Shown piece by piece: positions 17,079 through 25,420 of a stretch of DNA of 64,000 nt. The stretch is from Anaeroplasma bactoclasticum (GTDB taxonomy: Bacteria > Bacillota_I > Bacilli_A > Acholeplasmatales > Anaeroplasmataceae). The DNA is taken from NCBI RefSeq assembly GCF_003550015.1, contig NZ_QXEV01000001.1:174068-238067 (forward strand), in the 5' to 3' direction. Both the position numbers and the translations under genes were made by a program. The notes under the pieces are model-generated. The model did not search any database, was not told the origin of the DNA, and saw only the letters and a program-made list of their open reading frames with translations. The first letter of the stretch is position 1. Each line of letters opens with the position of its first letter.

Positions 17079-17942
17079 ATGAAGGTAACCAAGGTACAGT
17101 TCAAGCCTCTTGGTAAAAGATATTTTTTTGGGATAGCAAATTTAGATTTAAAGGATAAAACACCAGTAGTAGTAAATACCATTCGTGGTATTGAAATGGG
17201 ATACTGTGTTGGAGATCCTTTTGATTTAGAAGAGGATGAATCTATTCCAGAGCTTAAGGATGTTGTAAGAATCGCAACAGAAGAGGATTTGAAGAATTAC
17301 AATAAGAATAAGGCTTTAGAGCCAGAGGTTGTTTCTAAAACAAAGGAATTTGCGAAAAAGGAAAACCTTGAAATGAAGGTTTTAGAAGCTGAATATACAT
17401 TAGATCAAGCAAAGCTAATCATTTATTTTGAAAGCGAAGGAAGAGTAGACTTCCGTGAGCTTGTAAAGGATTTAGCTGAAATTTATCATACAAGAATTGA
17501 GCTTAGACAAGTAGGATCTAGAGATGGAGCTAAGGTATTTGGTGGAATTGGTCCTTGTGGATTAATTGTTTGTTGCCAAACATTTATTACTCAGTTTGAT
17601 AATGTTTCTGTTAAAATGGCTAAAAACCAAAACTTAAGCTTAAATCCTGTAAAGATTAGTGGTAACTGTGGTAAATTATTATGCTGTATTAATTATGAAA
17701 ATGAATTATATACTGAGCTTAGAAAATATGCTCCAGATACTGGAGATATTGTTGAAACACCAGATGGTCCAGCTAAAGTATTAACCTGTGATGTATTAAA
17801 TAAGAATCTAAAGGTTAAATACGTTGGAGAAGATAATAAATTTGGCTATTTTAAGCTTGATGAGGTAAAGTTTACTCCATCTAAGGATAAAAAGAAAAAG
17901 AAGGAAATAGAGGAAGATTTCGATGCCTATAGTTTGCAATGA
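17079..17942 (+). CDS. ricT: PSP1-domain protein RicT (YaaT)
   Basis: A 287-residue PSP1 (TPF03) protein. The family partner set RicA/RicF/RicT in B. subtilis binds two 4Fe-4S clusters and acts with RNase Y on mRNA maturation. Here the Cys clusters CGLIVCC and CGKLLCC (residues ~165-210) and RVDFRELVKDLA plus GSRDGAKVFGGIGPCG are conserved. The SD AAGGTGATG precedes the ATG closely. Position after holB matches Bacillus gene order. A Lys-rich tail follows residue 265. The gene overlaps the next start by 20 bases. Confidence 0.88.
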   Translation: MKVTKVQFKPLGKRYFFGIANLDLKDKTPVVVNTIRGIEMGYCVGDPFDLEEDESIPELKDVVRIATEEDLKNYNKNKALEPEVVSKTKEFAKKENLEMKVLEAEYTLDQAKLIIYFESEGRVDFRELVKDLAEIYHTRIELRQVGSRDGAKVFGGIGPCGLIVCCQTFITQFDNVSVKMAKNQNLSLNPVKISGNCGKLLCCINYENELYTELRKYAPDTGDIVETPDGPAKVLTCDVLNKNLKVKYVGEDNKFGYFKLDEVKFTPSKDKKKKKEIEEDFDAYSLQ

Positions 17943-18657
17943 GTTATTAGGTAGAGAATTAATTAAAATATATCAAGACACAGAATCCTTTAATTTTTCT
18001 ATTGATTCTATGCTATTAGCTGATTTTGTATCCATTACTGCAAGATGCAAAAGCATTTGTGATTTATGTACAGGTAATGCTCCAATTCCTTTATATTTAT
18101 CTTTAAGAAGTAAGGCAAATATTATTGGAGTTGAGGTACAAGAGCATTCCTATAATTTAGCTATAGATTCCGTTAAGGTAAATAAGCTAGAAAATCAAAT
18201 TACAATTATCCATGATAATTTAATTGATATTTCAAATAAAATTGGTAAATCTAAATTTGATGTTGTAACATGTAATCCCCCCTTCTTTAAGGTTGGAAAT
18301 CATCAAATTAATCCGAAGGATTCAAAAGCGATAGCTCGTCATGAGATTTTAGCTACATTAGAAGATATTATTAAAGAAGCTTCTAAATTATTAAATACTC
18401 GTGGTAGATTTGCCTTAGTACATAGACCAGAAAGATTACCAGAAATCTTAGAATTATTTAAAAAATATCATATAGAGCCTAAAAGATTAAGGCTTGTATA
18501 TCCTAGGGTGGGTATGGAATGTAATCATATTCTAATTGAAGGCATCAAAGATGGTGCAGTAGATGGACTTAGAATTGAAGGACCATTATATGTTTATAAA
18601 GATGATAATACTTGGACCGATGAGGTTCTAAAAATATATAATTATACAAAGGAGTGA
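17923..18657 (+). CDS. TrmN6-like tRNA1(Val) (A37-N6) methyltransferase
   Basis: A 244-residue SAM-dependent methyltransferase. The SAM-binding motif I is CDLCTGNAPIPLYLS and the catalytic motif is CNPPFFK, the NPPF/Y signature of N6-adenine or N5-glutamine methyltransferases. N-terminal FNFSIDSMLLADF is characteristic of the YfiC/TrmN6 family (YabB in Bacillus). It overlaps ricT by 20 bases, consistent with translational coupling. A second family member lies at 20567, so which copy modifies tRNA1(Val) is unclear. Confidence 0.8.
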   Translation: MPIVCNELLGRELIKIYQDTESFNFSIDSMLLADFVSITARCKSICDLCTGNAPIPLYLSLRSKANIIGVEVQEHSYNLAIDSVKVNKLENQITIIHDNLIDISNKIGKSKFDVVTCNPPFFKVGNHQINPKDSKAIARHEILATLEDIIKEASKLLNTRGRFALVHRPERLPEILELFKKYHIEPKRLRLVYPRVGMECNHILIEGIKDGAVDGLRIEGPLYVYKDDNTWTDEVLKIYNYTKE

Positions 18658-18662
18658 GTATT

Positions 18663-19070
18663 ATGTTTTTAAGTTTATTAAACAAGAAGGAAATGCTAAA
18701 ATTCCTAGATTTAGCTATCTACATGGTAGATATCGATGGAGAGCCTACTGATGTAGAAAAGAGAGTATTAACAAAAATGATTGCAGAGCTTGACGCAGTT
18801 AAGGATGAATTCTCCTTCCGTTTAGCTGATACTGTAGAAAATACAATCAATTTCTTTGCTTCTGCAAACCAGGTTGTAAGAAATGTTGTTTATCTTAACC
18901 TAGTTACTATTTCTATGGAGGACGATTTATACAATACTTCTGAATTATTATTCCTAGAGAAGATTCAGAAGGTATTTGAAATCACTGCTGAAAAGAGAAG
19001 AGAATTAATCTCTATCGTTTATGCAGAGCGTGATTTAAGAGAAAAGGCAATTCGTATAATTAAAAACTAA
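18663..19070 (+). CDS. TerB-like helical protein
   Basis: A 135-residue all-helical protein. LDLAIYMVDIDGEPTDVEKR near the N-terminus resembles the acidic DGE motif of the TerB/DjlA-type fold; I see no other motif. ATG 18663 is chosen over GTG 18654 because GGAGTGA is immediately upstream at the right spacing. It sits between trmN6 and rsmI, where Bacillus has yazA, and its stop overlaps the rsmI ATG (TAATG). The role is unknown. Confidence 0.55.
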   Translation: MFLSLLNKKEMLKFLDLAIYMVDIDGEPTDVEKRVLTKMIAELDAVKDEFSFRLADTVENTINFFASANQVVRNVVYLNLVTISMEDDLYNTSELLFLEKIQKVFEITAEKRRELISIVYAERDLREKAIRIIKN

Positions 19071-19915
19071 TGAGAACTAGAAGTTTTAACACTGATAAGG
19101 GCATTCTTTATCTTGTGGCAACGCCGATTGGAAATTTATCGGATTTTTCATTGCGCGCGATAGAAACTTTAAAATCCGTAGATAAAATATACGCAGAGGA
19201 TACAAGGAATTCCCTTGTTCTTTTGAAGCATTATAATATTACAACAAAGCTAGAAAGCTACCATGAATTTAACCAAGAGGAAAAAACATTAGATGTTGTA
19301 AAGGAAATTGAGGATGGTATGAAAATTGCATTAATATCTGATGCAGGCTTACCTGTTATTTCTGATCCTGGCTATAAGATTGTAGAAGAAGCCTCAAAAA
19401 GAGGACTTGCTATATCTACAATTCCTGGAGCTTCTGCAGGTATTAGTGCTTTAATTGCTTCAGGCCTTGCGCCTATGCCATATACATTTTATGGATTTTT
19501 AGATTCTAAAAAGACAAAAAGAATGTCTAGTCTTAATGAATTAAAATATATCCCGCATACAATAATCTTTTATGAGGCACCTCATAGAATTATGGAAACT
19601 CTAACAGATATGCTAGAAGTTTTTGGTAATAGAAATATTTGTCTTGCAAGAGAATTAACAAAAACCTATGAAGAATATATTAGAGGTACCATTGAGGATG
19701 TTTTAAAGATTGAAGGATTAAAGGGAGAAATGGTCCTTATTGTTGAAGGATATAAGGACACAAAGGCTCTTGACGCAAATCCATTTGAAAAAATAGAAGA
19801 GCTTATATCCTTAGGCTACAAGCCTAATGAGGCTATAAAAGAAGCCTCTAAGCTTTTTAATATGGATAGAAGAGAGCTTTATAAGGATTATTTAGAATAT
19901 AAGAATGAGAAGTAG
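19070..19915 (+). CDS. rsmI: 16S rRNA (cytidine1402-2'-O)-methyltransferase
   Basis: A 281-residue tetrapyrrole-methylase-fold enzyme that methylates the ribose of C1402 in the 16S decoding centre. LYLVATPIGNLSDFSLRAI, YAEDTRNS and SDAGLPVISDPGYKIV are the family's diagnostic motifs. The ATG shares one base with the preceding stop. The locus position matches yabC of Bacillus, downstream of the YabB-type methyltransferase. Confidence 0.93.
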   Translation: MRTRSFNTDKGILYLVATPIGNLSDFSLRAIETLKSVDKIYAEDTRNSLVLLKHYNITTKLESYHEFNQEEKTLDVVKEIEDGMKIALISDAGLPVISDPGYKIVEEASKRGLAISTIPGASAGISALIASGLAPMPYTFYGFLDSKKTKRMSSLNELKYIPHTIIFYEAPHRIMETLTDMLEVFGNRNICLARELTKTYEEYIRGTIEDVLKIEGLKGEMVLIVEGYKDTKALDANPFEKIEELISLGYKPNEAIKEASKLFNMDRRELYKDYLEYKNEK

Positions 19916-19921
19916 AGGCAT

Positions 19922-20455
19922 ATGGTTTATAGTGAGGAATATAAAAATTTAAAAGATGAAAAAAACGTCTTTAAAGAAATAAGCTATGAAGAGTTTATGG
20001 ATATGTTTGAGCATTTAGAAACAGGTATTGTATTACTTGGTGGTGCTTGGTGTAAGAATGCTCAAATCATTGTCCCTTATGCAAATACCTTAGCAAAGAA
20101 AAAAGGTTTAGATGTTATTTATAATTTTGATTTAAAATATGAAAATGAATTAGGCCGTCAGGGAGATTTAAGAACTGGTACAAGCCTAGATCATAGACTT
20201 GAATATTTTAATATCGCAGAAAAAACTGGAATTACAAGTGAGACAGTTGTAGAAAATACAATGATGCCAAGAATTCCATCTCCTACATTTGTAGCAATTA
20301 AAAATGGTGCAACAGTAGGCTATTTTACTGCAAAATATGTTCAAGATGAATCCTTAGATAATTTAGAATTATCGGATACAGATATGCTTGATTTTGCAGC
20401 AAAATTCACAGATTTAGTTGATTTAATCAAAAGTGATAACAGATTCAATATTTAA
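19922..20455 (+). CDS. thioredoxin-fold protein with a single-Cys active site
   Basis: A 177-residue soluble protein. GIVLLGGAWCKNAQIIVPY (residues ~35-53) matches the beta-strand and active-site turn of thioredoxins, but the second Cys of CxxC is replaced (WCKNA). A cis-Pro-like RIPSPTFVAIKNG follows at ~117-129. The fold call is reasonable; with one Cys it would act as a bacilliredoxin-like or glutaredoxin-type monothiol protein rather than a disulfide reductase. Six bases after rsmI, before the terminator. Confidence 0.55.
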   Translation: MVYSEEYKNLKDEKNVFKEISYEEFMDMFEHLETGIVLLGGAWCKNAQIIVPYANTLAKKKGLDVIYNFDLKYENELGRQGDLRTGTSLDHRLEYFNIAEKTGITSETVVENTMMPRIPSPTFVAIKNGATVGYFTAKYVQDESLDNLELSDTDMLDFAAKFTDLVDLIKSDNRFNI

Positions 20456-20456
20456 A

Positions 20457-20496
20457 AATTTGCTTACCTGAGGATTCTTGGGTAAGCTAATTTTTT
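20457..20496 (+). terminator. intrinsic terminator
   Basis: GCTTACC (20462-20468) pairs with GGTAAGC (20480-20486), extended by AATT/AATT arms and an inner CC/GG pair, followed by TTTTTT. It ends the tmk-rsmI operon. Confidence 0.8.
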
Positions 20497-20566
20497 ATTA
20501 TAATAGAAAAACAAGACAAAATAATATAAAATTATATTAAAGAAGACTATTTAAAAAGAGGATTAT

Positions 20567-21223
20567 ATGATTACAAAGGATTATTTGCCAAATCATCCTG
20601 AAATTGAATTGTATCAGGATGATGAAATGCTAAGAATTAATACTGATACCATGGTGTTAGGTGAATTTTTAAATATATATAGAAATGATATTGTTCTAGA
20701 TATGGGAACAAATCAAGGAGCATTACTTTTATATGCCAATTTATTTCATCCAAAAAAGTTAATTGGACTTGAGCTAAATCAAAGAGGCTGTGATTTAGCA
20801 ATCAAGAATATGGAATTAAATCATATTGATAATTATGAAATTATTTGTGGAAATATTATTACTTATACAAATGATCCTGTAGATATAATTATATGTAATC
20901 CTCCATATTTTAAAACCGAAGAGGATAATAAAGGAAAGAATAATTATAAGGCTATAGCGAAGCATGAGGGAGAATTAACCTTAAAGAATTTAGTAGAATC
21001 CATAGAAAGAAATTTAAAGGATAATGGAACATTATACTTTTTATTCTTATCCTCTAGATTAGATGAGGTATTAATGGAATTAAGACGTAAGCACTTAATT
21101 CCAAAGATTATAAAATTTGTATATGATAATGATAAACAATATTCTAATGTATTTTTAGTGAAAGCAGTTAAAAATGGTAAGGTAGGATTAGTAGTTGAAA
21201 AGCCTATTATTATAAAAAGATAG
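20567..21223 (+). CDS. second TrmN6-like SAM methyltransferase
   Basis: A 218-residue paralogue of the 17923 protein. LRINTDTMVLGEF aligns with the FNFSIDSMLLADF start motif; motif I is LDMGTNQGALLLYANLF and the catalytic motif is CNPPYFK. AIAKHEGELTLKNLV matches AIARHEILATLEDII in the paralogue. It is shorter at the C-terminus. It has its own leader after a terminator, SD AGAGGA, and is followed 12 bases later by the tandem MutS-like genes, so it is probably their operon partner. Target (tRNA, rRNA, DNA or protein) is not determinable. Confidence 0.75.
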   Translation: MITKDYLPNHPEIELYQDDEMLRINTDTMVLGEFLNIYRNDIVLDMGTNQGALLLYANLFHPKKLIGLELNQRGCDLAIKNMELNHIDNYEIICGNIITYTNDPVDIIICNPPYFKTEEDNKGKNNYKAIAKHEGELTLKNLVESIERNLKDNGTLYFLFLSSRLDEVLMELRRKHLIPKIIKFVYDNDKQYSNVFLVKAVKNGKVGLVVEKPIIIKR

Positions 21224-21235
21224 GAGGTCTTCCCT

Positions 21236-22780
21236 ATGGAATTTTATAGTGTTTTATTCCCTAATATAGAATTAGAGGAAAAGGTAAATGAAATAGCCCC
21301 TAAAAGCTTAAAGGATCTACATTTAGATCAGCTTTTTGGCTATATATTTCAAGAAAAATATGAATATGATTTAAAGGGCTTTTTCTATACGCCTTTAAAG
21401 AATTTAGAGGTTATTTCCTATAGACAATCTGTCTTAAAGGATTTACTTAAGGGGGATGTTCGTGCTTTATTTACCACCTTTTCTTCAAAAACAGGATATT
21501 TAAAAAGAAAGATGAATAATATTAGAGGAGGCCTTCCAAAAAGACTAGAAAAGGAAAAGAATTATCTGGTTCGAGGAGAATTACTAGAATCTGCATATGT
21601 ATATGTATGTGCTATAGAAGATTTAATTTTAAAGCTAGATTCTATGCAAATTGAATCGAAGGGATTAGTTTTATTTAAGGAATATATAAGTGAATATGCA
21701 AAGGATCCATTCTTTATAAGGTTAAAGAATGAGGTTACAAGAGTTAAGGAAATATTTAACAAAATTCAATATAATTTATATATTAAGGGTACCTCGATTA
21801 GTCTTTTTAAATACGACGACGAAAAAAGCTTAACCGATGAGATTACAGCTTTATTCGATAAATTCCATCAGGATGGGAATGGTAAACCATTACCAAAGCT
21901 AAAGCCAGAGGCATATAATGTTGATATGGAAAATAATATTATGGCTATGATGGCAAAGGTTTACCATGAGGAATTTAAGGAGCTAGAAAAGTTTTGTGCA
22001 GAATTTAAGGATTTTGATAATCCAGTACTTTTAAGATTTTCTAAAGAAATTCAGTTCTATTTATCTTGGTATGAAATTACAGAAATGATAAGAAATAATG
22101 GCATGAGCTTTACAATTCCTAAGGTTACCTTAGATAAAGGGCATATGTATATCAATGATTTTTATGATTGTATGCTGGCATTTAATTTATCTGGTCATGT
22201 TGTACCTAATAGTATAAGATTAGATTCTCCTGAACATATTTTGGTTATTACAGGTCCAAACCAAGGTGGTAAAACCACCTTCGCTAGAGCCTTTGGTCAG
22301 GCTCATTATTTAGCCTCCTTAGGCTTAGATATTCCGGGAAGTGATGCAGAAATCTATTTAATTGATCAGGTATTGACGCATTTTGAGGTTGAAGAATCCA
22401 TTGAAACCTTAAATGGCAAGCTTGAGGATGAGCTTGAAAGATTATATGAGCTAAAGGAAGCAGCAACTAAGGATAGTGTTATTTTAATTAATGAAATCTT
22501 TGCTTCGACTACAGTAGAGGATGCAGTAAAGCTTGGAATGCACATGATGAAGTATTTAGAGGATTTAGGTGCAATCGCGATTGTGGTTACCTTCTTAGAT
22601 GAGCTTGCAACCCTAAGTAGCCACGAGGTAAGCCTAATGACTGAGGTAGCGGGAGAAGAGGATCACACTAGAACCTTTAAAATCGTAAGGAAAGCCCCAG
22701 ATGGTAGAGCCTTTGCGATGGATATTGCGAAGAAGTATGGACTATCTAAGGAAGACTTAGAGAGGAGGCTTGCCAAATGA
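21236..22780 (+). CDS. MutS-like ATPase A of a tandem pair
   Basis: A 514-residue protein with the MutS core/lever helices (FYTPLKNLEVISYRQSVLKD, ~50-70) and the MutS ABC-type ATPase domain. Walker A GPNQGGKTT is near residue 340 and Walker B reads VILINEIFAST near 415, with Asn where canonical MutS has Asp. The mismatch-recognition domain I and connector domain II are absent, and there is no Smr nuclease domain, so it is not MutS1 or MutS2. It overlaps the next gene by four bases (ATGA). SD AGGAGGT at 21222-21228. Likely forms a heterodimer with its neighbour. Substrate unknown. Confidence 0.8.
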   Translation: MEFYSVLFPNIELEEKVNEIAPKSLKDLHLDQLFGYIFQEKYEYDLKGFFYTPLKNLEVISYRQSVLKDLLKGDVRALFTTFSSKTGYLKRKMNNIRGGLPKRLEKEKNYLVRGELLESAYVYVCAIEDLILKLDSMQIESKGLVLFKEYISEYAKDPFFIRLKNEVTRVKEIFNKIQYNLYIKGTSISLFKYDDEKSLTDEITALFDKFHQDGNGKPLPKLKPEAYNVDMENNIMAMMAKVYHEEFKELEKFCAEFKDFDNPVLLRFSKEIQFYLSWYEITEMIRNNGMSFTIPKVTLDKGHMYINDFYDCMLAFNLSGHVVPNSIRLDSPEHILVITGPNQGGKTTFARAFGQAHYLASLGLDIPGSDAEIYLIDQVLTHFEVEESIETLNGKLEDELERLYELKEAATKDSVILINEIFASTTVEDAVKLGMHMMKYLEDLGAIAIVVTFLDELATLSSHEVSLMTEVAGEEDHTRTFKIVRKAPDGRAFAMDIAKKYGLSKEDLERRLAK

Positions 22781-24249
22781 AAGCTTATTTAATGTTTAAG
22801 GATAAGAATTTTGTTTTAGATGATAATGGAATGTATAATTCTATAGTTACATTAGATGATTTAGAAATAGAATCTGTTTTAAAATATGCATCGGATTCGG
22901 ATGAATTAATTCATAACGTTTTAAAGAAATCTCTTGCAAATCCATTACTTGATTTAGAGGAAATCAAGTATCGTCAGGAGGTTTTAAAGGATTCCTTAGA
23001 TAACCCTGAAATTGTTAGAGATTTATATCAAATTTGTGTAGATACATTAAATAAAATAAAAAAATATTGGTTTGGCTCAGGCTCTGGATCCTTATCGAAT
23101 ACCTATGTATCCGCACTTGATCACTTGTCCTATTTTATTGAAGGGCTAAAGAGCTTAAGAGAAATTGCAGATAAGCATAGTAATAAATTTAAATCGATAG
23201 GCTTTATCAATTTATTTAAGGATTTAAAGGAAGAATTATCTAATGAATATTTAGCTAAGGTAGATGCCTTAGTTAAGGAATTAAATAATAGAGATGATTA
23301 TTTAATTTCTGCAACCCTAGGTGCACATTTAAATGGTATTAATTACACCCTAAGACATGTTGAAAACGAAAAGAAATATAAATCCTCCCTATTCAATAGA
23401 GCTCCAATCTATAAGGTTAAGGAGGATGATAGTGTTGCGAAAAAGGATTTAGAAAATAGAAAGAATTTAGCGCTTGTTCATGCAGCCAATGCCTTAGCTA
23501 TTGCAGATAACCATCTAGATGGCTATTTCAATATGCTGATGAGTGAGCTTGCCTTTTATGTTGGTAATCTAAATTTGGCTTATGAATTAAATTTAGTTCA
23601 TATGCCATATTCTATTCCAAATGTATTAGAAATAAATTCCTATGATAGAGAATGGATAGAATTATATGATTTAGCCTTAGTATCGAAAAAGAAAAGAGAG
23701 GTAACCTCAAATTCCAATATAGCCCAAGATATTCATCTACATATTATTACTGGAGCGAACAGTGGAGGTAAGACAACCTTCCTAAGAAGCTTCGGCCAGG
23801 CAACCTTGATGGGGCAAGCTGGAATGCTAGTTCCAGCTAAGGAGTTTAAATTCCCAATAAGAAGTGGAATTTATACACACTTTAAAAAGGAAGAGGATAA
23901 GAAGATTAAAAGTGGTAAGCTAGATGAGGAGCTAAAGAGAATTAGTGAAATTATAGATCATATAGATAAGTATTCCTTAATTCTATTTAATGAATCCTTC
24001 TCATCTACAAATGAGCGTGAGGGCTCTGAAATTAATAATCAAATTGTTGATGCATTAATTTCTCACTCCCATGAGGGTTTCTCTGTATCTCATTTATATA
24101 CCTTTGCGTCAAAATATTTTGAGGATAAGAATGTTGAATTCTTAGTCGCAGAACGTAAGGATGATGGAACAAGATCCTATAGGATTTTAAAGGGATTACC
24201 AGAAAAAACAGCTTATGGATTAGATTTATATAATAAAGTTTTTGGTTAA
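22777..24249 (+). CDS. MutS-like ATPase B of a tandem pair
   Basis: A 490-residue paralogue of the preceding protein. LLDLEEIKYRQEVLKDSL (~52-70) is the shared core motif. The ATPase domain has Walker A GANSGGKTT near residue 326 and Walker B LILFNESFSST near 404, again Asn for Asp. THFKKEED and ETLNGKLEDEL-type regions correspond between the two copies. Mismatch-recognition and nuclease domains are lacking. Start ATG overlaps the partner's stop, so the two are translationally coupled in about equal amounts. No terminator is obvious downstream. Confidence 0.8.
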   Translation: MKAYLMFKDKNFVLDDNGMYNSIVTLDDLEIESVLKYASDSDELIHNVLKKSLANPLLDLEEIKYRQEVLKDSLDNPEIVRDLYQICVDTLNKIKKYWFGSGSGSLSNTYVSALDHLSYFIEGLKSLREIADKHSNKFKSIGFINLFKDLKEELSNEYLAKVDALVKELNNRDDYLISATLGAHLNGINYTLRHVENEKKYKSSLFNRAPIYKVKEDDSVAKKDLENRKNLALVHAANALAIADNHLDGYFNMLMSELAFYVGNLNLAYELNLVHMPYSIPNVLEINSYDREWIELYDLALVSKKKREVTSNSNIAQDIHLHIITGANSGGKTTFLRSFGQATLMGQAGMLVPAKEFKFPIRSGIYTHFKKEEDKKIKSGKLDEELKRISEIIDHIDKYSLILFNESFSSTNEREGSEINNQIVDALISHSHEGFSVSHLYTFASKYFEDKNVEFLVAERKDDGTRSYRILKGLPEKTAYGLDLYNKVFG

Positions 24250-24280
24250 TTTGTATTTTTTGATATTAAATTGAAAAAAT

Positions 24281-24311
24281 TTGTATTACTTTTTGAAAGA
24301 ATGTGTATAAT
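24281..24311 (+). promoter_or_regulatory. probable promoter of the GGDEF gene
   Basis: TATAAT (24306-24311) with a weak TTGTAT (24281-24286) at 19-base spacing. The -10 lies 55 bases upstream of the TTG start, so an ATG at 24303 cannot be the start of this transcript's protein. Confidence 0.4.
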
Positions 24312-24365
24312 TTATATGCATTCTTTTTATTATGGTATAGAATAGAATTAGAAAGGGGTGTTAGT

Positions 24366-25394
24366 TTGCAAAACCCACAGGAGCAATATACCTATAGAAC
24401 TTTGTTAAAAAGAACTTGTTTTATAACAAACATAATATATTTAATCATTCGAATTTTATATTTAATATTTTTCATTACAACAAAAGTCTATGTGTTAATA
24501 TATTTTGATATCGCATCGATTGCTATGTATTTATTTACATTCCTACTAGTAAAGAAGAATAAATTCTATGTTTATTCCTTATTTTGTGGAAATGAATTTT
24601 TAGTTTTAATGTCCTTATCTACTATATATTTAGGCTTTGCCTCAGGATTCCAGCTAAATATTATTGGTATTTGTGTTGTAGCCTTCTTTGCAGCATACTT
24701 CTCTAAAGGAAAAGGAATCAGAAATTCCTTAATTTGGAGTGTAATGAGTGTTGCCATATATTTGTTCTTACATTTTTATATGAGTTTCCATACTCCTATT
24801 TATCCTATGGAAGCTTGGTTTAATATAAGCTTTTATGCCTTCCATGCAATTCTTGTATTTGCGTTTATTGCAATTTATCTTGTGGTATTCGTTAGATATA
24901 CAAGAAGCCTTGAGGAAAGAATACTAAGTGAATCAAGAATTGATTTCTTGACTAAAACGCATAATCGATATGATTTATATAGCTACTTAGATTCTATTAC
25001 AGAGAAGAAGGAATACTCTTTAGCTATATTCGATATTGATGATTTTAAAAAGATCAATGATGTATATGGTCATATTTGTGGAGATTATATTCTAAAGGAA
25101 TTAGCATTTATTGCAAGTAATACTCTAGGAGATTCCTTTGTATCTAGATATGGAGGAGAGGAATTCATTATTATTGCAAAGGAAAATAATAATGAATTCT
25201 ATGAAAGATTAGAGGATTTAAGAAAATATATAGCTTCTCATGTTTTCCAATTTAATGATACAAAAATAAATATAACCATCACCATTGGTGTTGGAATTTA
25301 TGAAGAAAATATGAGTATTGAAGCTTGGATAGATAATGCAGATAGCAAATTATATCAAGGAAAAAATAGTGGTAAGAATAAAACAGTAATGTAA
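24366..25394 (+). CDS. membrane diguanylate cyclase (GGDEF)
   Basis: A 342-residue protein with six predicted membrane helices (~residues 18-180) and a GGDEF domain. The active-site motif is SRYGGEEF, an active GGEEF variant, with FDIDDFKKINDVYGH as the metal-binding strand. A clear RxxD inhibitory I-site is not seen before the motif. It should make cyclic di-GMP from GTP at the membrane in response to an unknown signal. TTG 24366 is the chosen start because AAAGGGGTG (24352-24360) precedes it and the -10 box lies over the earlier in-frame ATG. Confidence 0.85.
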   Translation: MQNPQEQYTYRTLLKRTCFITNIIYLIIRILYLIFFITTKVYVLIYFDIASIAMYLFTFLLVKKNKFYVYSLFCGNEFLVLMSLSTIYLGFASGFQLNIIGICVVAFFAAYFSKGKGIRNSLIWSVMSVAIYLFLHFYMSFHTPIYPMEAWFNISFYAFHAILVFAFIAIYLVVFVRYTRSLEERILSESRIDFLTKTHNRYDLYSYLDSITEKKEYSLAIFDIDDFKKINDVYGHICGDYILKELAFIASNTLGDSFVSRYGGEEFIIIAKENNNEFYERLEDLRKYIASHVFQFNDTKINITITIGVGIYEENMSIEAWIDNADSKLYQGKNSGKNKTVM

Positions 25395-25420
25395 AAAGGC
25401 GGGGCTTATAGCTCCGCCTT
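25393..25420. terminator. terminator between convergent genes
   Basis: AAGGCGGGGC (25396-25405) pairs with GCTCCGCCTT (25411-25420) with one G-U pair. Read on the minus strand the stem is followed by five T, so it mainly serves the minus-strand operon. Confidence 0.75.

Noticed and set aside
24249..24300. Short direct repeats AATTTGTATT before the GGDEF gene
   Set aside because: Two copies about 30 bases apart in very AT-rich DNA; no flanking element or wider repeat to support a function.
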